Of a stretch of 64,000 nt of DNA, positions 8,651 to 22,073 are shown piece by piece (position 1 is the first letter of the stretch; every line of letters starts with the position of its first letter). The stretch lies in NCBI RefSeq assembly GCF_041199985.1, contig NZ_CP165647.1:186001-250000 (forward strand), written 5' to 3'. The notes beneath the pieces were generated by a model. It was given only the letters and a program-made list of their open reading frames with translations, made no database searches and was not told where the DNA came from. Origin of the DNA: Leptotrichia sp. HSP-536. GTDB lineage: Bacteria > Fusobacteriota > Fusobacteriia > Fusobacteriales > Leptotrichiaceae. Position numbers and translations under genes: made by a program.

Positions 8651-9099
8651 AATAATCTACTTCCTTTCTTATAAATATTTATATTTTAATATCTAACGTT
8701 TTTATTTAAATTTCGAAAGTTTTTTGAATAATATATTTCTTAATGATTGAAGTAATCAGGGTTTGAATAAATCAGAAAAATCAAAAAAGTATATCGTGTT
8801 TTTCTTTTTTTATTTGGTAAATAATTCACATAATTTTGTATAACTTTGTTGTATTTGTAGGTAGCAAGAAATTGAGTTAAGTTTTCTATATGTTACTATT
8901 ATTTTGAAGTTGATTTATTGGTATTGATATGAATGTATTCTGTAAAATTTAAATTTTTTGTGTTAATAAGTAATAAACTCTGTTTATATAATTAATATAC
9001 CATAAGAACGTTAAAGAAAAATGAGAACTTTGGGATTTTTATATAAAATTTATCAGTCAATATTAAAAGATTTAAATATATACCCAAACCTATTTAAAA
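8651..9099. other. Intergenic region without a supported gene
   Basis: About 450 bases of very A/T-rich DNA with many stops in all frames. I see no RNA gene, convincing hairpin or protein remnant here. A promoter for the 7490-8650 gene must lie near its start, but no clear -35/-10 pair stands out. Confidence 0.5.
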
Positions 9100-9263
9100 T
9101 TAAACTAATAAAAATAGTAAAAATCAATATTAAATAAAATAATCTAATACTAAATCCCATTATAAAATAGAAACTACGTTAAGAACAAAAAGTTTTAATC
9201 CTTTACTAAATAGTATGTAATTCAAAATTTATTAAATATTCGCTATTTAAACGGGGAATAGTA
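9100..9263. repeat. Partial copy (A) of an interspersed non-coding element
   Basis: This stretch matches the right half of the element seen complete at 44395-44849 (in inverse orientation) and at 33779-34185. Shared landmarks are AAAAGTTTTAAT, ATTTATTAAA and the terminal TTCGCTATTTAAACGGGGAA followed by TAGTA. The left half is missing. It ends directly against the terminator of the phn genes. Confidence 0.75.
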
Positions 9264-9268
9264 TAATA

Positions 9269-9312
9269 AAAAAATCTCTAAAAAGGAAATTACTTTAACT
9301 TAGAGATTTTTT
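9269..9312 (-). terminator. Terminator downstream of the phn-type operon
   Basis: AAAAATCTCTAA and TTAGAGATTTTT form a 12-pair stem with an 18-base loop, with T-runs on either strand. It lies just after the stop of the minus-strand gene at 9331-10137. Confidence 0.8.
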
Positions 9313-9330
9313 ACTGTTAAAATTTATTCA

Positions 9331-10137
9331 TTAATTTTTCAAATATTTTTTTCTCAACAAATACGAAATAAATTCCAGTATAATCGCCACTCCAAATATT
9401 AAATACACAAACACGCCGATTTCCCGTATATCAAAATACATTGTCCCAGACATAAACATATCGTATCCAATTCCACCTGCTCCCGCAGCAGCTCCAACAA
9501 GAACCGCATTTGTAAAATTGATTTCAAAACGGATAAATGTCCACGATAAAAGGGAAGTGACTGTGCTTGGCAGTACAGCCTGAAAAATGATTTTCCAGAA
9601 TGAAGCTCCCGTGGCTCTGAGAGCTTCGACAATGCCATTGTCGATTTCTTCAATGCTTTCGGAGTAGGCTTTTACAAGGTAGGCGACACTGTGAAAAGTC
9701 ATTCCGATAATTGCCGTTTCTACACCAACATTTGCAACGACTGAAAATACCATAACCCATAATATTGTTGGGATTGCACGAATAAATGACATACAAATTT
9801 TTATAATTCTGGAAGTACGTTGGCTTGATAAATTTTTTGCTGCAAAAAATGATAAAAATAATGCTATAAATGAGCCAATAATTGTTGTAAGCACAGCTAA
9901 TGCGATTGTTACCGCAAGGCTGGTAAAAATTTGGCTGTATGTATATCTGTCAGATAATTTAGGAGAAAAGAACATAGTTCCCAGATCTTTAAAAAAATTT
10001 TTTGTGGCAATGGCTATATTTACACCGCCAAAATCTATTGTGAGCAATGTATAAAGTGTTATAATTGATAGTACAGATAAAGTTGCGTATAAATAAATTC
10101 TTGATTTTGTAAGTTTTCTTATTTTTATTTTATCCAA
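9331..10137 (-). CDS. phnE: Phosphonate-type ABC transporter permease (second PhnE)
   Basis: This inner-membrane permease has 268 residues with about six hydrophobic segments and the EAA loop EALRATGASFWKIIFQAVLP that docks on the ATPase. Family: PhnE permeases for phosphonate, phosphite or phosphate-ester import. The start is TTG at 10137, set by AAGGTGA about eight bases upstream. It is the last gene of a three-gene unit after another phnE and phnC. The two permeases probably form a heterodimer. The real substrate is unknown, since no binding protein is encoded next to it. Confidence 0.88.
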   Translation of the reverse strand: MDKIKIRKLTKSRIYLYATLSVLSIITLYTLLTIDFGGVNIAIATKNFFKDLGTMFFSPKLSDRYTYSQIFTSLAVTIALAVLTTIIGSFIALFLSFFAAKNLSSQRTSRIIKICMSFIRAIPTILWVMVFSVVANVGVETAIIGMTFHSVAYLVKAYSESIEEIDNGIVEALRATGASFWKIIFQAVLPSTVTSLLSWTFIRFEINFTNAVLVGAAAGAGGIGYDMFMSGTMYFDIREIGVFVYLIFGVAIILEFISYLLRKKYLKN

Positions 10138-10171
10138 AAGGAAATCACCTTCTTTTTTACAATTTTTCTTT

Positions 10172-10966
10172 TTACATCATTTCATTTCTAAGTTTGTTAG
10201 ATAACATTTCTATTCCAATTACAATAACTGTAACAATTAAAATTACAAGTCCAACGGCATCATAGCGAAAACTTTTATAATAAAGGCTAAACGTAAAACC
10301 TATCCCAGTTCCCGTTAAAATTCCAACCAATGTTGATTCTCTCACGCCAGTTTCAATAAAAAACAGAAGCCAGGACAAAAGCTGTGAAGCAACACTCGGA
10401 ATAACTCCACAAAATATTATCTGAAAATACGAAGCACCAACGGATGTCAAAGCTTCAATAACATCTCCAGCAACATCATCAATTGTTTCAGAAAAGGCAC
10501 GCGTCAAATATCCAAATGTTATGAGAAATAATGCCAGAAAACCCGTAAATTGACTTTGCTTAAAGGAAAACACCAGTATTAGCGACCAGGCTACAATTGG
10601 CATATTTCTAAAAAAAGAAGCGATTGCTTTAGTTGCAATTTTTGTAAAACCGTTAATTCCAGTTGAATTTGAGCCAATTATTGCTAAAAATAGTGCAAAA
10701 GCTGCTGAAATCATTGTGGAAGTTATGGCTAGCAAGACTGTTTTCAGGACTGAACTAATAATTTCTGGAAAATATTGCAGGGCATTTGATGTTGGGATAA
10801 ATTTTTGTAAAAGCCATAAAATTCCCGATGGAATGGAAGAAAATGCCATTCCATTTTCAAAGCCTGAAATGATAGAAGATATTGTATAAATTAAAACAAT
10901 TAAAAAAATAAATATTAGTTTTGAATAAAATCTTTGCTTAAAAATATCTTTTTTATCTAATTTCAT
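10172..10966 (-). CDS. phnE: Phosphonate-type ABC transporter permease (first PhnE)
   Basis: The EAA motif EALTSVGASYFQIIFCGVIP and about six membrane spans mark it as a PhnE-like permease, paralogous to the gene at 9331-10137. I place the start at the ATG at 10966 (MKLDKKDIFKQ), because AAGGAG lies five bases before it. Longer in-frame starts reaching 11014 would overlap the phnC gene and lack a ribosome-binding site. This gives 264 residues and a gap of 13 bases from phnC. Confidence 0.88.
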   Translation of the reverse strand: MKLDKKDIFKQRFYSKLIFIFLIVLIYTISSIISGFENGMAFSSIPSGILWLLQKFIPTSNALQYFPEIISSVLKTVLLAITSTMISAAFALFLAIIGSNSTGINGFTKIATKAIASFFRNMPIVAWSLILVFSFKQSQFTGFLALFLITFGYLTRAFSETIDDVAGDVIEALTSVGASYFQIIFCGVIPSVASQLLSWLLFFIETGVRESTLVGILTGTGIGFTFSLYYKSFRYDAVGLVILIVTVIVIGIEMLSNKLRNEMM

Positions 10967-10979
10967 AAAATCTCCTTTT

Positions 10980-11729
10980 TTATTCATTTTCTTCATTTTT
11001 ATAAACAAATTCAATCACATCGTTAGTAAGATTTTCTGTCTTATCATCAAAGACTTTTTCCCCTTTATTCAATGCAATAATTCTGTCAGAATATTTTTTT
11101 GCAATATCTACCTGATGAAGATTCACAATACAGGTAATTTTCAGTTCAGAAACAATTTTTCTTAAATAATCCATTATATTTTCAGCAGTTTTTGGATCAA
11201 GTGAAGCAATCGGCTCATCACACAAAAGCAGTTTTGGTTTCTGCATAATTGCCCTTGCAATTCCAACCCGCTGTTTTTGTCCGCCTGACAGTTCACTACA
11301 TTTCTGGTAGGCATATTTAGCCATATTGACTTTTTCCAGAAAAGCAAATGCCTCTTTTTTTTCTTCTTCCGAATAAATTCCAAGTATTCCAGCAATTACT
11401 GATTTATAACCAAGGCGTCCATGCAAAACATTTTCAATGACAGTAAGCCTTTCCACAAGATTATAGTTTTGAAAAATCATTCCAATTTCCCGCCTTACAA
11501 GATTAATTTCCTTTTTCTTCAATTTTTCAATATTCTGATTTTCAAAAAGAATTGAACCTTCTGAAATATCAGTCATTTTATTAATGCTTCTAAGCAATGT
11601 CGATTTTCCCGAACCAGACGATCCAATAATCGATATAAATTCTCCCTTTTCCACATCAAACGAAACATTTTTCAATGCTTCAGTTCCATTATTATATTTT
11701 TTGGAAACATTTTTTATACTTAATAACAT
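10980..11729 (-). CDS. phnC: Phosphonate-type ABC transporter ATP-binding protein
   Basis: The 249-residue ATPase shows Walker A GSSGSGKST near residue 36, the Q-loop GMIFQNYNLV, the signature LSGGQKQRVGIARA and Walker B LLLCDEPIASLDP. The overall sequence is typical of PhnC, which drives uptake of phosphonates or related phosphorus compounds through PhnE. AAAGGA stands six bases before the ATG. It is the first gene of the unit. A phnD gene for the periplasmic binding protein, normally adjacent, is absent from both sides. Confidence 0.9.
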   Translation of the reverse strand: MLLSIKNVSKKYNNGTEALKNVSFDVEKGEFISIIGSSGSGKSTLLRSINKMTDISEGSILFENQNIEKLKKKEINLVRREIGMIFQNYNLVERLTVIENVLHGRLGYKSVIAGILGIYSEEEKKEAFAFLEKVNMAKYAYQKCSELSGGQKQRVGIARAIMQKPKLLLCDEPIASLDPKTAENIMDYLRKIVSELKITCIVNLHQVDIAKKYSDRIIALNKGEKVFDDKTENLTNDVIEFVYKNEENE

Positions 11730-11843
11730 AAAAAATCCTTTCTATATAAGCTCAAATTGCTTGATAAAAACTAAACAAATCTATTTTAAGTGTTACAATT
11801 TTTAAATTTGATATTAAAAGTTTTACTGTACAAATGAAAGCTT

Positions 11844-11875
11844 AAAAAACAAGGCATATCAGTTGTGGTATGCCT
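11844..11875 (-). terminator. Terminator of the minus-strand gene at 11932-13434
   Basis: On the minus strand AGGCATA and TATGCCT form a seven-pair stem with a ten-base loop followed by TGTTTTTT. It lies about 60 bases past the stop of the 500-codon gene and upstream of phnC, so it separates the two units. Confidence 0.75.
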
Positions 11876-11931
11876 ATTGTATTTTTAAAATTTTAAATAA
11901 CTAATAATTTTTAATTCTCAAAGTTCTGTAT

Positions 11932-13434
11932 TTATTGTCCAATATTGATTCTATTAGAATCTTTACTGGAATTTTGACTTGTATTCTGATTTTCAGCATT
12001 AGTGTTACTTGAATTTGAATTATTCAAAATATTAATAGTAGAATTATTATTTTGAGAATCATTTTCATTAATTGCTGTAGCTGGTTGTCCAGTAGTAATT
12101 ATTGTTCCAAGTGAAAGCAAATCTCGCTGCAATTTATCAAGTTTATTTTTTTGAGCATAAACATTATCAATTAATGTTTCAATATTTTTATTATCTTCTT
12201 CATACTTAGTCATAATTTGCTGATAATTATTATTTCGTAAATTTTCAATTTTTTTTGTCAATAAAGTTTTCTCTTCGTCAGTCAATACAGTACGATTTAA
12301 ATTTTTAAAGTTATTATTTTCTAAAATAAGTTCAGAAGAAAGTTTCATAACTTTTCCTTCCAGTAAATCATTTTTTGAATATTCAATAATTGAACTAATT
12401 TTATTCGCTGTAAATAATGTTTTTGTGTTCAAAGTATCCTTATTATAAGTAATAATGTAGTCATTATTTTGTCCATTTACCAATGCTTTTGTATTACCAT
12501 CCAACAAAATTTCCCCATTAATTTTAGAAATATCTCCATTCAATCCGCTAACTTTTATTTTACCATTATTGATGTTAATATCCGATATTAAAATGTTCAA
12601 TTCTTTTATTTCCCGTACAAGAGAAGTCGCTTTTAAAGCGTTGTTTAGAGAAATTTCCAAATTTTTCCCTTTATCTAAAAATATATATAAATTCATATTT
12701 TGAGCATTATCACTAGAATTTATATTCTTAAAATCATTCAGTGAAATTTCCTTTTCTAGTTTAGTTAGATTATTAGAAACATTTGTAAGTGTAATATCCC
12801 TTTCCAGCTCAATTTTTGAAATATTCTTCTCAATATTTTCCTTTTCAACATTAATAGCCTGCACCAACGGCTTAATTTCGTTATTCAGTTCAATAATTTT
12901 TTGAGCCTTATTTTTCAAATCTGTAATTTCACCATAATCCTTTTTCAAAGTGTTAATTTTTTCAATATTTTTAACTTTACTATTGATAAAATTATCTGTA
13001 TTAGTTTTCAAATCCGTAACTTTACCAGTTGTTTCCTTAATAAAATCATCAGTTGTTTTATCAGTTTTTTCCTGAGCAGTAAGAGAATCTATTTTATTGG
13101 TAAAAGTGTCAATTTGAGAATTTTTATCTTTATAAATGCTCTCCAAATTCACATCTTCCAGTCTTAAATTAGATAACGTCAGCTTTGGAACAAATTTAAA
13201 CAATCCAGTTCTTATAACCCAGACAGTAGCTCGTCCTTTACCTAAACTTTTCCCATTCACTACAAAATTATCAAAAACCATTTCATGGTTTTTCACAGAA
13301 AACTTAACATTCTCAAATTTAGAATATTTAGTTTTTGTCATAAATGAAACAATATTGCTAGAAAACATAACGCCAAAAAACATTATAATCAAAATTACTA
13401 ATGTAAAACTCAATAAATATCTTAAATATTTCAC
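11932..13434 (-). CDS. Membrane-anchored coiled-coil protein of unknown function
   Basis: The protein has 500 residues. A single membrane segment lies at about residues 7-32 (YLLSFTLVILIIMFFGVMF), and the region KYSKFENVKFSVKNHEM to TLSNLRLEDVNLESIY resembles the start of AsmA-like or TIGR03545-like envelope proteins. Residues 105-250 are predicted coiled coil by heptad pattern (Lys/Glu/Leu/Ile rich), and the last 40 residues are a low-complexity Asn/Ser tail. It probably projects into the periplasm from the inner membrane. A role in lipid or outer-membrane handling is only a guess from the AsmA resemblance. Confidence 0.75.
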   Translation of the reverse strand: MKYLRYLLSFTLVILIIMFFGVMFSSNIVSFMTKTKYSKFENVKFSVKNHEMVFDNFVVNGKSLGKGRATVWVIRTGLFKFVPKLTLSNLRLEDVNLESIYKDKNSQIDTFTNKIDSLTAQEKTDKTTDDFIKETTGKVTDLKTNTDNFINSKVKNIEKINTLKKDYGEITDLKNKAQKIIELNNEIKPLVQAINVEKENIEKNISKIELERDITLTNVSNNLTKLEKEISLNDFKNINSSDNAQNMNLYIFLDKGKNLEISLNNALKATSLVREIKELNILISDININNGKIKVSGLNGDISKINGEILLDGNTKALVNGQNNDYIITYNKDTLNTKTLFTANKISSIIEYSKNDLLEGKVMKLSSELILENNNFKNLNRTVLTDEEKTLLTKKIENLRNNNYQQIMTKYEEDNKNIETLIDNVYAQKNKLDKLQRDLLSLGTIITTGQPATAINENDSQNNNSTINILNNSNSSNTNAENQNTSQNSSKDSNRINIGQ

Positions 13435-13476
13435 AAAATACCCTCCTTTTAGTCAATTTTATTTTTAATTTTTATT

Positions 13477-13580
13477 AGGGCACGTCTGAAAACTCTCAAA
13501 ATGATGAATTTTTAACAAATTTTTCTAAAATCAAAAAAATATTAAAAATAACATAGATTTTGAGTTTTCAAACACAGCCT
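13477..13580. mobile_element. 104-bp miniature element with terminal inverted repeats
   Basis: The left end AGGGCACGTCTGAAAACTC and the inverse of the right end, AGGCTGTGTTTGAAAACTC, match at most positions and continue into CAAAAT-like sequence, giving imperfect inverted repeats of about 24 bases around an A/T-rich centre. This is the structure of a MITE derived from a DNA transposon. The ends resemble those of insertion sequences common in Fusobacteriota, but that is from memory. Confidence 0.6.
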
Positions 13581-13682
13581 ATTCTAATAGTTTTCAGACA
13601 TCTTCTTATAAAAATTGAACAAATCTATGTTTTTGAACATTTTATAGTGTCACTATTAAAAAATGTACTTACATATCAAATA

Positions 13683-13730
13683 AGCTGTTAAAAATAGATG
13701 CCATAAGTTTTATATCTATTTAAAACAGCT
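13683..13730. repeat. Inverted repeat downstream of the parvulin-like gene
   Basis: AGCTGTTAAAAATAGAT and ATCTATTTAAAACAGCT pair over about 16 bases with a 16-base loop. It lies 27 bases after the stop of the gene ending at 13757. There is no clear T-run on the minus strand, so it may be an mRNA 3' stabiliser or a weak terminator. Confidence 0.55.
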
Positions 13731-13756
13731 CCTTTCCAAATTATTTGAGTCAAAAA

Positions 13757-14653
13757 CTATTTAATATTTTTTAATGCTTCATCCATATTAGATAATTTAA
13801 ATTCGTCAGATATGGATTTTAAATATTTTTGTTGTTCAACTTGTCTTTTTTGATTTCTCAATTGAGTTTTTATAGTTTCTTTAACTTTTTCAAATGGAAT
13901 TAATCCTTTACCATTTCTTTCCAGAACCTTTACAACATATAAATCATTTCCAACAGTAACTACTTTATTTACAATTTGTCCAGCCTTAACATCCTTTATA
14001 GCTTCATTTAAAGGACCAAAACGACTTGATAATTGAGTTAATGGAATTTCCTGAGTTTCACCATTTTCAGTAACTCCTTGAATATTTGCATTATATTTAC
14101 GGGCATATGAAGTAAAATCTGCTGGATTTGCAATAGCTTCCTTTAATACTTGATTTGCCTTTGCAGAATCTGAAGTATTAAATACAATAAGCTGTAATCT
14201 TACAGAATCTTCTTGTCGTGTAAAATTAGCTGCATTAGCATCATAAATATTTTTAGCATCTGCATCAGTAACTTTAGCTTTATCATTTACTTCATTTAAC
14301 GTAGCCAAACTTGCCAATAATTGTTCTTGTAAAATATCTGTACTTTCAGTATATTTTTTATCCTGATCCAATTTTTTTTCTTTTCCTTTAATTGCAAGTG
14401 CCCTATTCAAAGCAATATTTTTAATAATAGACTGTTTCATCTGTGCAATTTGATCAGAAGTAAGGTCTTTCTCATCTACTCCACTTGAATAAAGACTTTT
14501 TGCCAACTCATTATTAACTTCGTTTTCATAAACTTTAATTTGCTTGTCTGGTGATTCAAACAACACCTTTCCACTTTGTCCAGCATTATTTTTACAAGAT
14601 AATGCAAATACGCATAGTACTGTCAATACACCTATTTTAATTTTATTTTTCAT
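13757..14653 (-). CDS. Parvulin-type peptidyl-prolyl isomerase lipoprotein (PrsA/SurA-like)
   Basis: The start is the ATG at 14653 (MKNKIKIGVLTVL), preceded by GGAGG; an in-frame start seven codons upstream has no such site. A lipobox FALSC near residue 19 predicts a lipid-anchored periplasmic protein. Residues 40-130 resemble the helical SurA/PrsA N-domain, and residues 140-255 form the parvulin rotamase region (RLQLIVFNTSD, ADFTSYARKYNAN, LNEAIKDVKAGQIV and YVVKVLERNGKG). Such proteins help fold exported proteins. It stands alone on the minus strand, upstream of the rRNA operon and divergent from it. Confidence 0.85.
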   Translation of the reverse strand: MKNKIKIGVLTVLCVFALSCKNNAGQSGKVLFESPDKQIKVYENEVNNELAKSLYSSGVDEKDLTSDQIAQMKQSIIKNIALNRALAIKGKEKKLDQDKKYTESTDILQEQLLASLATLNEVNDKAKVTDADAKNIYDANAANFTRQEDSVRLQLIVFNTSDSAKANQVLKEAIANPADFTSYARKYNANIQGVTENGETQEIPLTQLSSRFGPLNEAIKDVKAGQIVNKVVTVGNDLYVVKVLERNGKGLIPFEKVKETIKTQLRNQKRQVEQQKYLKSISDEFKLSNMDEALKNIK

Positions 14654-15115
14654 TTTTCCTCCAATAGTATTCAAATTTAATAATATTTACATTTTTAGTA
14701 TATCATAACATTCCAAACATTTCAAAATATTTTTTATATAAATTATTTTTTATTGGTAAAATGTATGAAAAAATTTATTTGTTAAGAAACAGAAAGTTTT
14801 CTAATTCTTCTTAAGAGTTAAAATTGTGGAAAAATTTTTTTTAAAATACTTTGTGATATAAGGCTTACAATTTACTATTTATTCGGGGAAGCCTAAATTT
14901 TTTTTTGAAAAGAACTTATTTATCACTGATTGTAATAACTTTATCACATAAAATTTTGCTACTATAAATTCAGGATAACAATAATAATTTTTTCTAAATT
15001 TGATAAGAGATATCAGCAGATCATTTTTTACTATGTTTTTTTTATATATTTTTTTGTTGCAATTGATTATACAATACACCACTACAAAAAAACCAAATTT
15101 TTTGAAAAAAAGTAG
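14654..15115. other. Intergenic region upstream of the rRNA operon
   Basis: The stretch between the divergent parvulin-like gene and the rRNA promoter is A/T-rich, consistent with an UP-element-like region directly before the promoter. A minus-strand open frame at 14879-15202 has no family resemblance and overlaps the promoter. No gene is supported here. Confidence 0.5.
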
Positions 15116-15144
15116 TTGACAAATAAATTTAATTATGATAACAT
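15116..15144 (+). promoter_or_regulatory. Promoter of the rRNA operon
   Basis: TTGACA at 15116-15121 and TAACAT at 15139-15144 are separated by 17 bases. An A-tract (AAAAAAAG) lies immediately upstream. The 16S gene begins about 155 bases downstream. Confidence 0.75.
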
Positions 15145-15189
15145 ATATCTTGTCGATACAAAAAGGTATCAAAGGACAATGATATAAGA

Positions 15190-15209
15190 ATAGAAGAAGC
15201 AATAAGTGT
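15190..15209 (+). other. 5' arm of the 16S rRNA processing stem
   Basis: ATAGAAGAAGCA plus AGTGT here can pair with ACACTGCTTCTTCTTAT at 16821-16837 after the 16S gene, with a three-base bulge. Such a stem encloses the pre-16S rRNA and is the usual RNase III substrate. Confidence 0.65.
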
Positions 15210-15298
15210 AAAAGATAAATATTAATGTCAAGAACTCTTGTCTATAAGATAAGATTCTCGTCAAGACAAAAGGTGAAATTAAATATATGAAAATATAT

Positions 15299-16805
<1,507 letters not shown>

Positions 16806-16820
16806 TCTAAGGAGTAACAA

Positions 16821-16837
16821 ACACTGCTTCTTCTTAT
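16821..16837 (+). other. 3' arm of the 16S rRNA processing stem
   Basis: Pairs with 15190-15209. The whole 16S-23S spacer is about 114 bases and holds no tRNA gene. Confidence 0.6.
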
Positions 16838-16865
16838 GTCTATGTTCAATATTAGGACAATGGGA

Positions 16866-16889
16866 AATGAATAGTAGGTAAAAGATTAC
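16866..16889 (+). other. 5' arm of the 23S rRNA processing stem
   Basis: AATAGTAGGTAAAAGATTA pairs with TAATCTTTTACTGCTACTAT at 19818-19838, leaving a small bulge. This stem would bring the ends of pre-23S rRNA together for RNase III. Confidence 0.65.
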
Positions 16890-16918
16890 AACAAACTAGA
16901 GTAAAAGTTATTCTGGAG

Positions 16919-19816
<2,898 letters not shown>

Positions 19817-19817
19817 T

Positions 19818-19840
19818 TAATCTTTTACTGCTACTATTTA
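19818..19840 (+). other. 3' arm of the 23S rRNA processing stem
   Basis: Complementary to 16866-16889, as described there. Confidence 0.6.
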
Positions 19841-19876
19841 TTTCTCGTTGTCTTAACTAGACAGTTTGATTCTTGA

Positions 19877-19992
19877 AGTTTGGTGATGTTAGCAGCAGGG
19901 ATACACCCGGTTACATTTCGAACCCGGAAGTTAAGTCTGCTTGCGCCTAAAATACTTGGATTTGTCCCGGGAAAATAGGTAGTTGCCAAACT
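19877..19992 (+). rRNA. rrf: 5S ribosomal RNA
   Basis: AGTTTGGTGATG at the 5' end pairs with GTTGCCAAACTT at the 3' end. The central motifs CACCCGGTTACATTTCGAAC and CCCGGAAGTTAAG are the 5S signature. The length of about 116 is normal. It sits 60 bases after 23S rRNA and 15 bases before tRNA-Asn. Confidence 0.95.
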
Positions 19993-20007
19993 TTTTTTCT
20001 TTTGCGT

Positions 20008-20084
20008 GTCTCCGTAGCTCAGCCGGTTAGAGCATCTGACTGTTAATCAGAGGGCCGTTGGTTCGAGTCCAACCGGGGACGCCA
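20008..20084 (+). tRNA. tRNA-Asn (anticodon GTT)
   Basis: The acceptor arms GTCTCCG and CGGGGAC, the D-arm AGCTCAGCCGGTTAGAGC, the anticodon loop CTGTTAA and the T-arm GGTTCGAGTCC are intact, and CCA is encoded. It is the last RNA of the rRNA transcript and is followed by a T-run. Confidence 0.95.
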
Positions 20085-20461
20085 TTTTTTTATCATTCCT
20101 TCCTATAATTCCACTTCATAGCATATCGCTTACAGTTAGTTATTTTTTAATTTTAATCATCAAATCTATTCTTAAATTCTTGTACTTTTTCATTGTATTT
20201 TTTATACTATTTCTCTGCTATAGGTAGCAGGAATCTAGAGAATAGAAGCCTGTTCTCTTCTTCCCAGAACTAGGATTCTTTTTCTACTATTTGATGTAAA
20301 AAGGCTTTAAGTTATTTCTCTCAAGGTTCTTAATCAGTTGTTCTATGGCTTTTGAATACTGAATTTAGGATTTTGTCTATTCTCAGATTTCCTTTTCTTC
20401 TTAAAAAACATTTGTACATTAAATTATTATGGGTTTTATATTTTTTTAATTTTTCGTAATA
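20085..20461. other. Intergenic region with no supported gene
   Basis: The 377 bases between tRNA-Asn and the convergent murE hold stops in all frames. On the minus strand short open stretches (for example reading KYNEKVQEFKNRFDD) look like eroded coding sequence, but I cannot tie them to a family. Confidence 0.4.
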
Positions 20462-21973
20462 TTATAATTTTAAAATATTTTTTACAACTTCTTTGTCATC
20501 AAAATGTGTCTTTTCAGTTCCAATTATCTGATAAGTTTCGTGTCCTTTTCCTGCGATTAACAAACTGTCGCCTTTTTGTAGTAAGCTCATTCCGTGTTTT
20601 ATTGCTCTTTCCCTGTCAGCGATGATTACATATTTATCGAACGGATATTTTTCTTTAATAAGCCCTTTTTCTATGTCTGCTAAAATTTTTACTGGATTTT
20701 CTGTACGGGGATTGTCTGAGGTTAGAATTATGTAATCACTGAATTTTGCAGCCGCTTTTGCCATTTTTGGACGCTTTTCGTGGTCTCTGTCTCCACCTGC
20801 ACCAAATATTGTTATTACACAACCATCTGTAATTTGCTTTAAAGTTTTTCCAATATTTAAAAGTCCGTCATCTGTATGAGCAAAATCTACTACAATCCTT
20901 GCTTCCAGATCATTTTTTATTGTTTCAAATCTGCCTGGCACAACAGGCATTTTTTTCAATTTTTCTACAATAACACTCATTTCAATTCCAAGTGATAATG
21001 CAGAAGCAACACAGCCTAAAACATTATACAAGTTGTATTCTCCAATTAAATTTATCTCAAATTTATATTCTCCATCCGAATTTTTTAAGTTATATTTATT
21101 TTTTTCTAAATAATTTTCCAAATTTATTTTTATTTTCATTCCATTATTTGTATAATTTAAAATATCACCCCAAATATCAGCATTTTCATTTCTCACGCTT
21201 ATTGAAATATAGTTATTATCTTTTTTTTCAGAATAAATTTTTGCTCCATATTCATCGTCAATATTAATTACACCTACACCCTGATTTTTATCATTTCTTA
21301 ACATTGAAAATAATTTTTTCTTGGCATTAAAATAATTTTCCATTGTTTTATGAAAATCTAGATGATCTTGAGTCAAATTTGTAAATATGGCAGAATCAAA
21401 TTGCAGCATATCCACACGACCAATTTCTAAAGCATGTGAGCTAACTTCCATTATAAAGTAATCTGCACCTTTTTTTACGCTTTTGTCAATTAATTTTATT
21501 AATTCCAGCGATTCAGGAGTCGTATTTACTGTCTGAAATTCTTCATCTAAAATACGATTTCCAGTTGTTCCTATTCTAGCTGTTTTTTCCAAAATGTTTT
21601 CTAAAATAAAACTTGAGGTAGTTTTTCCGTTTGTCCCTGTAATTCCAATAATTTTTATCTTATTTTGCGGATAATCATAATAATTGGAAGCAATTATTCC
21701 TAATTTTTTTCGTATATCTTCTACTAAAACAAAAGTTACATCAGCAGCATTTTTATATTCCTTCACATTCATATCTTTTTCACAAACAATCATTTTTGCT
21801 CCATTGTCAATTGCTTTCTGAATAAAATCATGCCCATCCACAGCACTTCCCGCCATTGCCACAAACACAAAACTCTCTTCAATTTTTCGTGAATCATACT
21901 CAATCCCTTTTATTTCAAATTTTTTTCCATCCTTGAGTACTTTATACTCTATGTCTTTAAAGATTTTATACAT
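20462..21973 (-). CDS. murE: UDP-N-acetylmuramyl-tripeptide synthetase MurE
   Basis: MurE adds the third residue of the peptidoglycan stem peptide in the cytoplasm. The protein shows the N-terminal UMP-binding part (GIEYDSRKIEESFVFVAMAG), the ATP loop GITGTNGKTTSSF near residue 110, TNLTQDHLDFHKTMENYF, and the C-terminal motif DNPRTENP. The DNPR motif is known from enzymes that add a diamino-diacid (meso-diaminopimelate, or lanthionine in some Fusobacteria) rather than lysine. The start is the ATG at 21973; a GTG nine bases upstream (21982) is also possible, since AAGGAAGAG could serve either. It is divergent from the tRNA-Leu cluster. Confidence 0.94.
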   Translation of the reverse strand: MYKIFKDIEYKVLKDGKKFEIKGIEYDSRKIEESFVFVAMAGSAVDGHDFIQKAIDNGAKMIVCEKDMNVKEYKNAADVTFVLVEDIRKKLGIIASNYYDYPQNKIKIIGITGTNGKTTSSFILENILEKTARIGTTGNRILDEEFQTVNTTPESLELIKLIDKSVKKGADYFIMEVSSHALEIGRVDMLQFDSAIFTNLTQDHLDFHKTMENYFNAKKKLFSMLRNDKNQGVGVINIDDEYGAKIYSEKKDNNYISISVRNENADIWGDILNYTNNGMKIKINLENYLEKNKYNLKNSDGEYKFEINLIGEYNLYNVLGCVASALSLGIEMSVIVEKLKKMPVVPGRFETIKNDLEARIVVDFAHTDDGLLNIGKTLKQITDGCVITIFGAGGDRDHEKRPKMAKAAAKFSDYIILTSDNPRTENPVKILADIEKGLIKEKYPFDKYVIIADRERAIKHGMSLLQKGDSLLIAGKGHETYQIIGTEKTHFDDKEVVKNILKL

Positions 21974-22073
21974 TTTAAACACTCTCTTCCTTTTCTAAGA
22001 ATCCTAGAATTTTTAAATTTATTTTACAATATATTTTATCACTTTAGTAAAAAAAAATCTAGAAAAAAAATTG

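Noticed and set aside
12901..13468. Plus-strand frames opposite the coiled-coil membrane protein
   Set aside because: They are antisense shadows without start signals or family resemblance.
14879..15202. Minus-strand open frame of 107 codons before the rRNA operon
   Set aside because: It overlaps the rRNA promoter, is very rich in Ile/Phe/Lys as expected of A/T-rich noise, and resembles no family.
20160..20430. Possible eroded adhesin-like coding sequence on the minus strand
   Set aside because: Short helical phrases can be read, but stops in every frame and lack of a recognisable family make it indistinguishable from noise.
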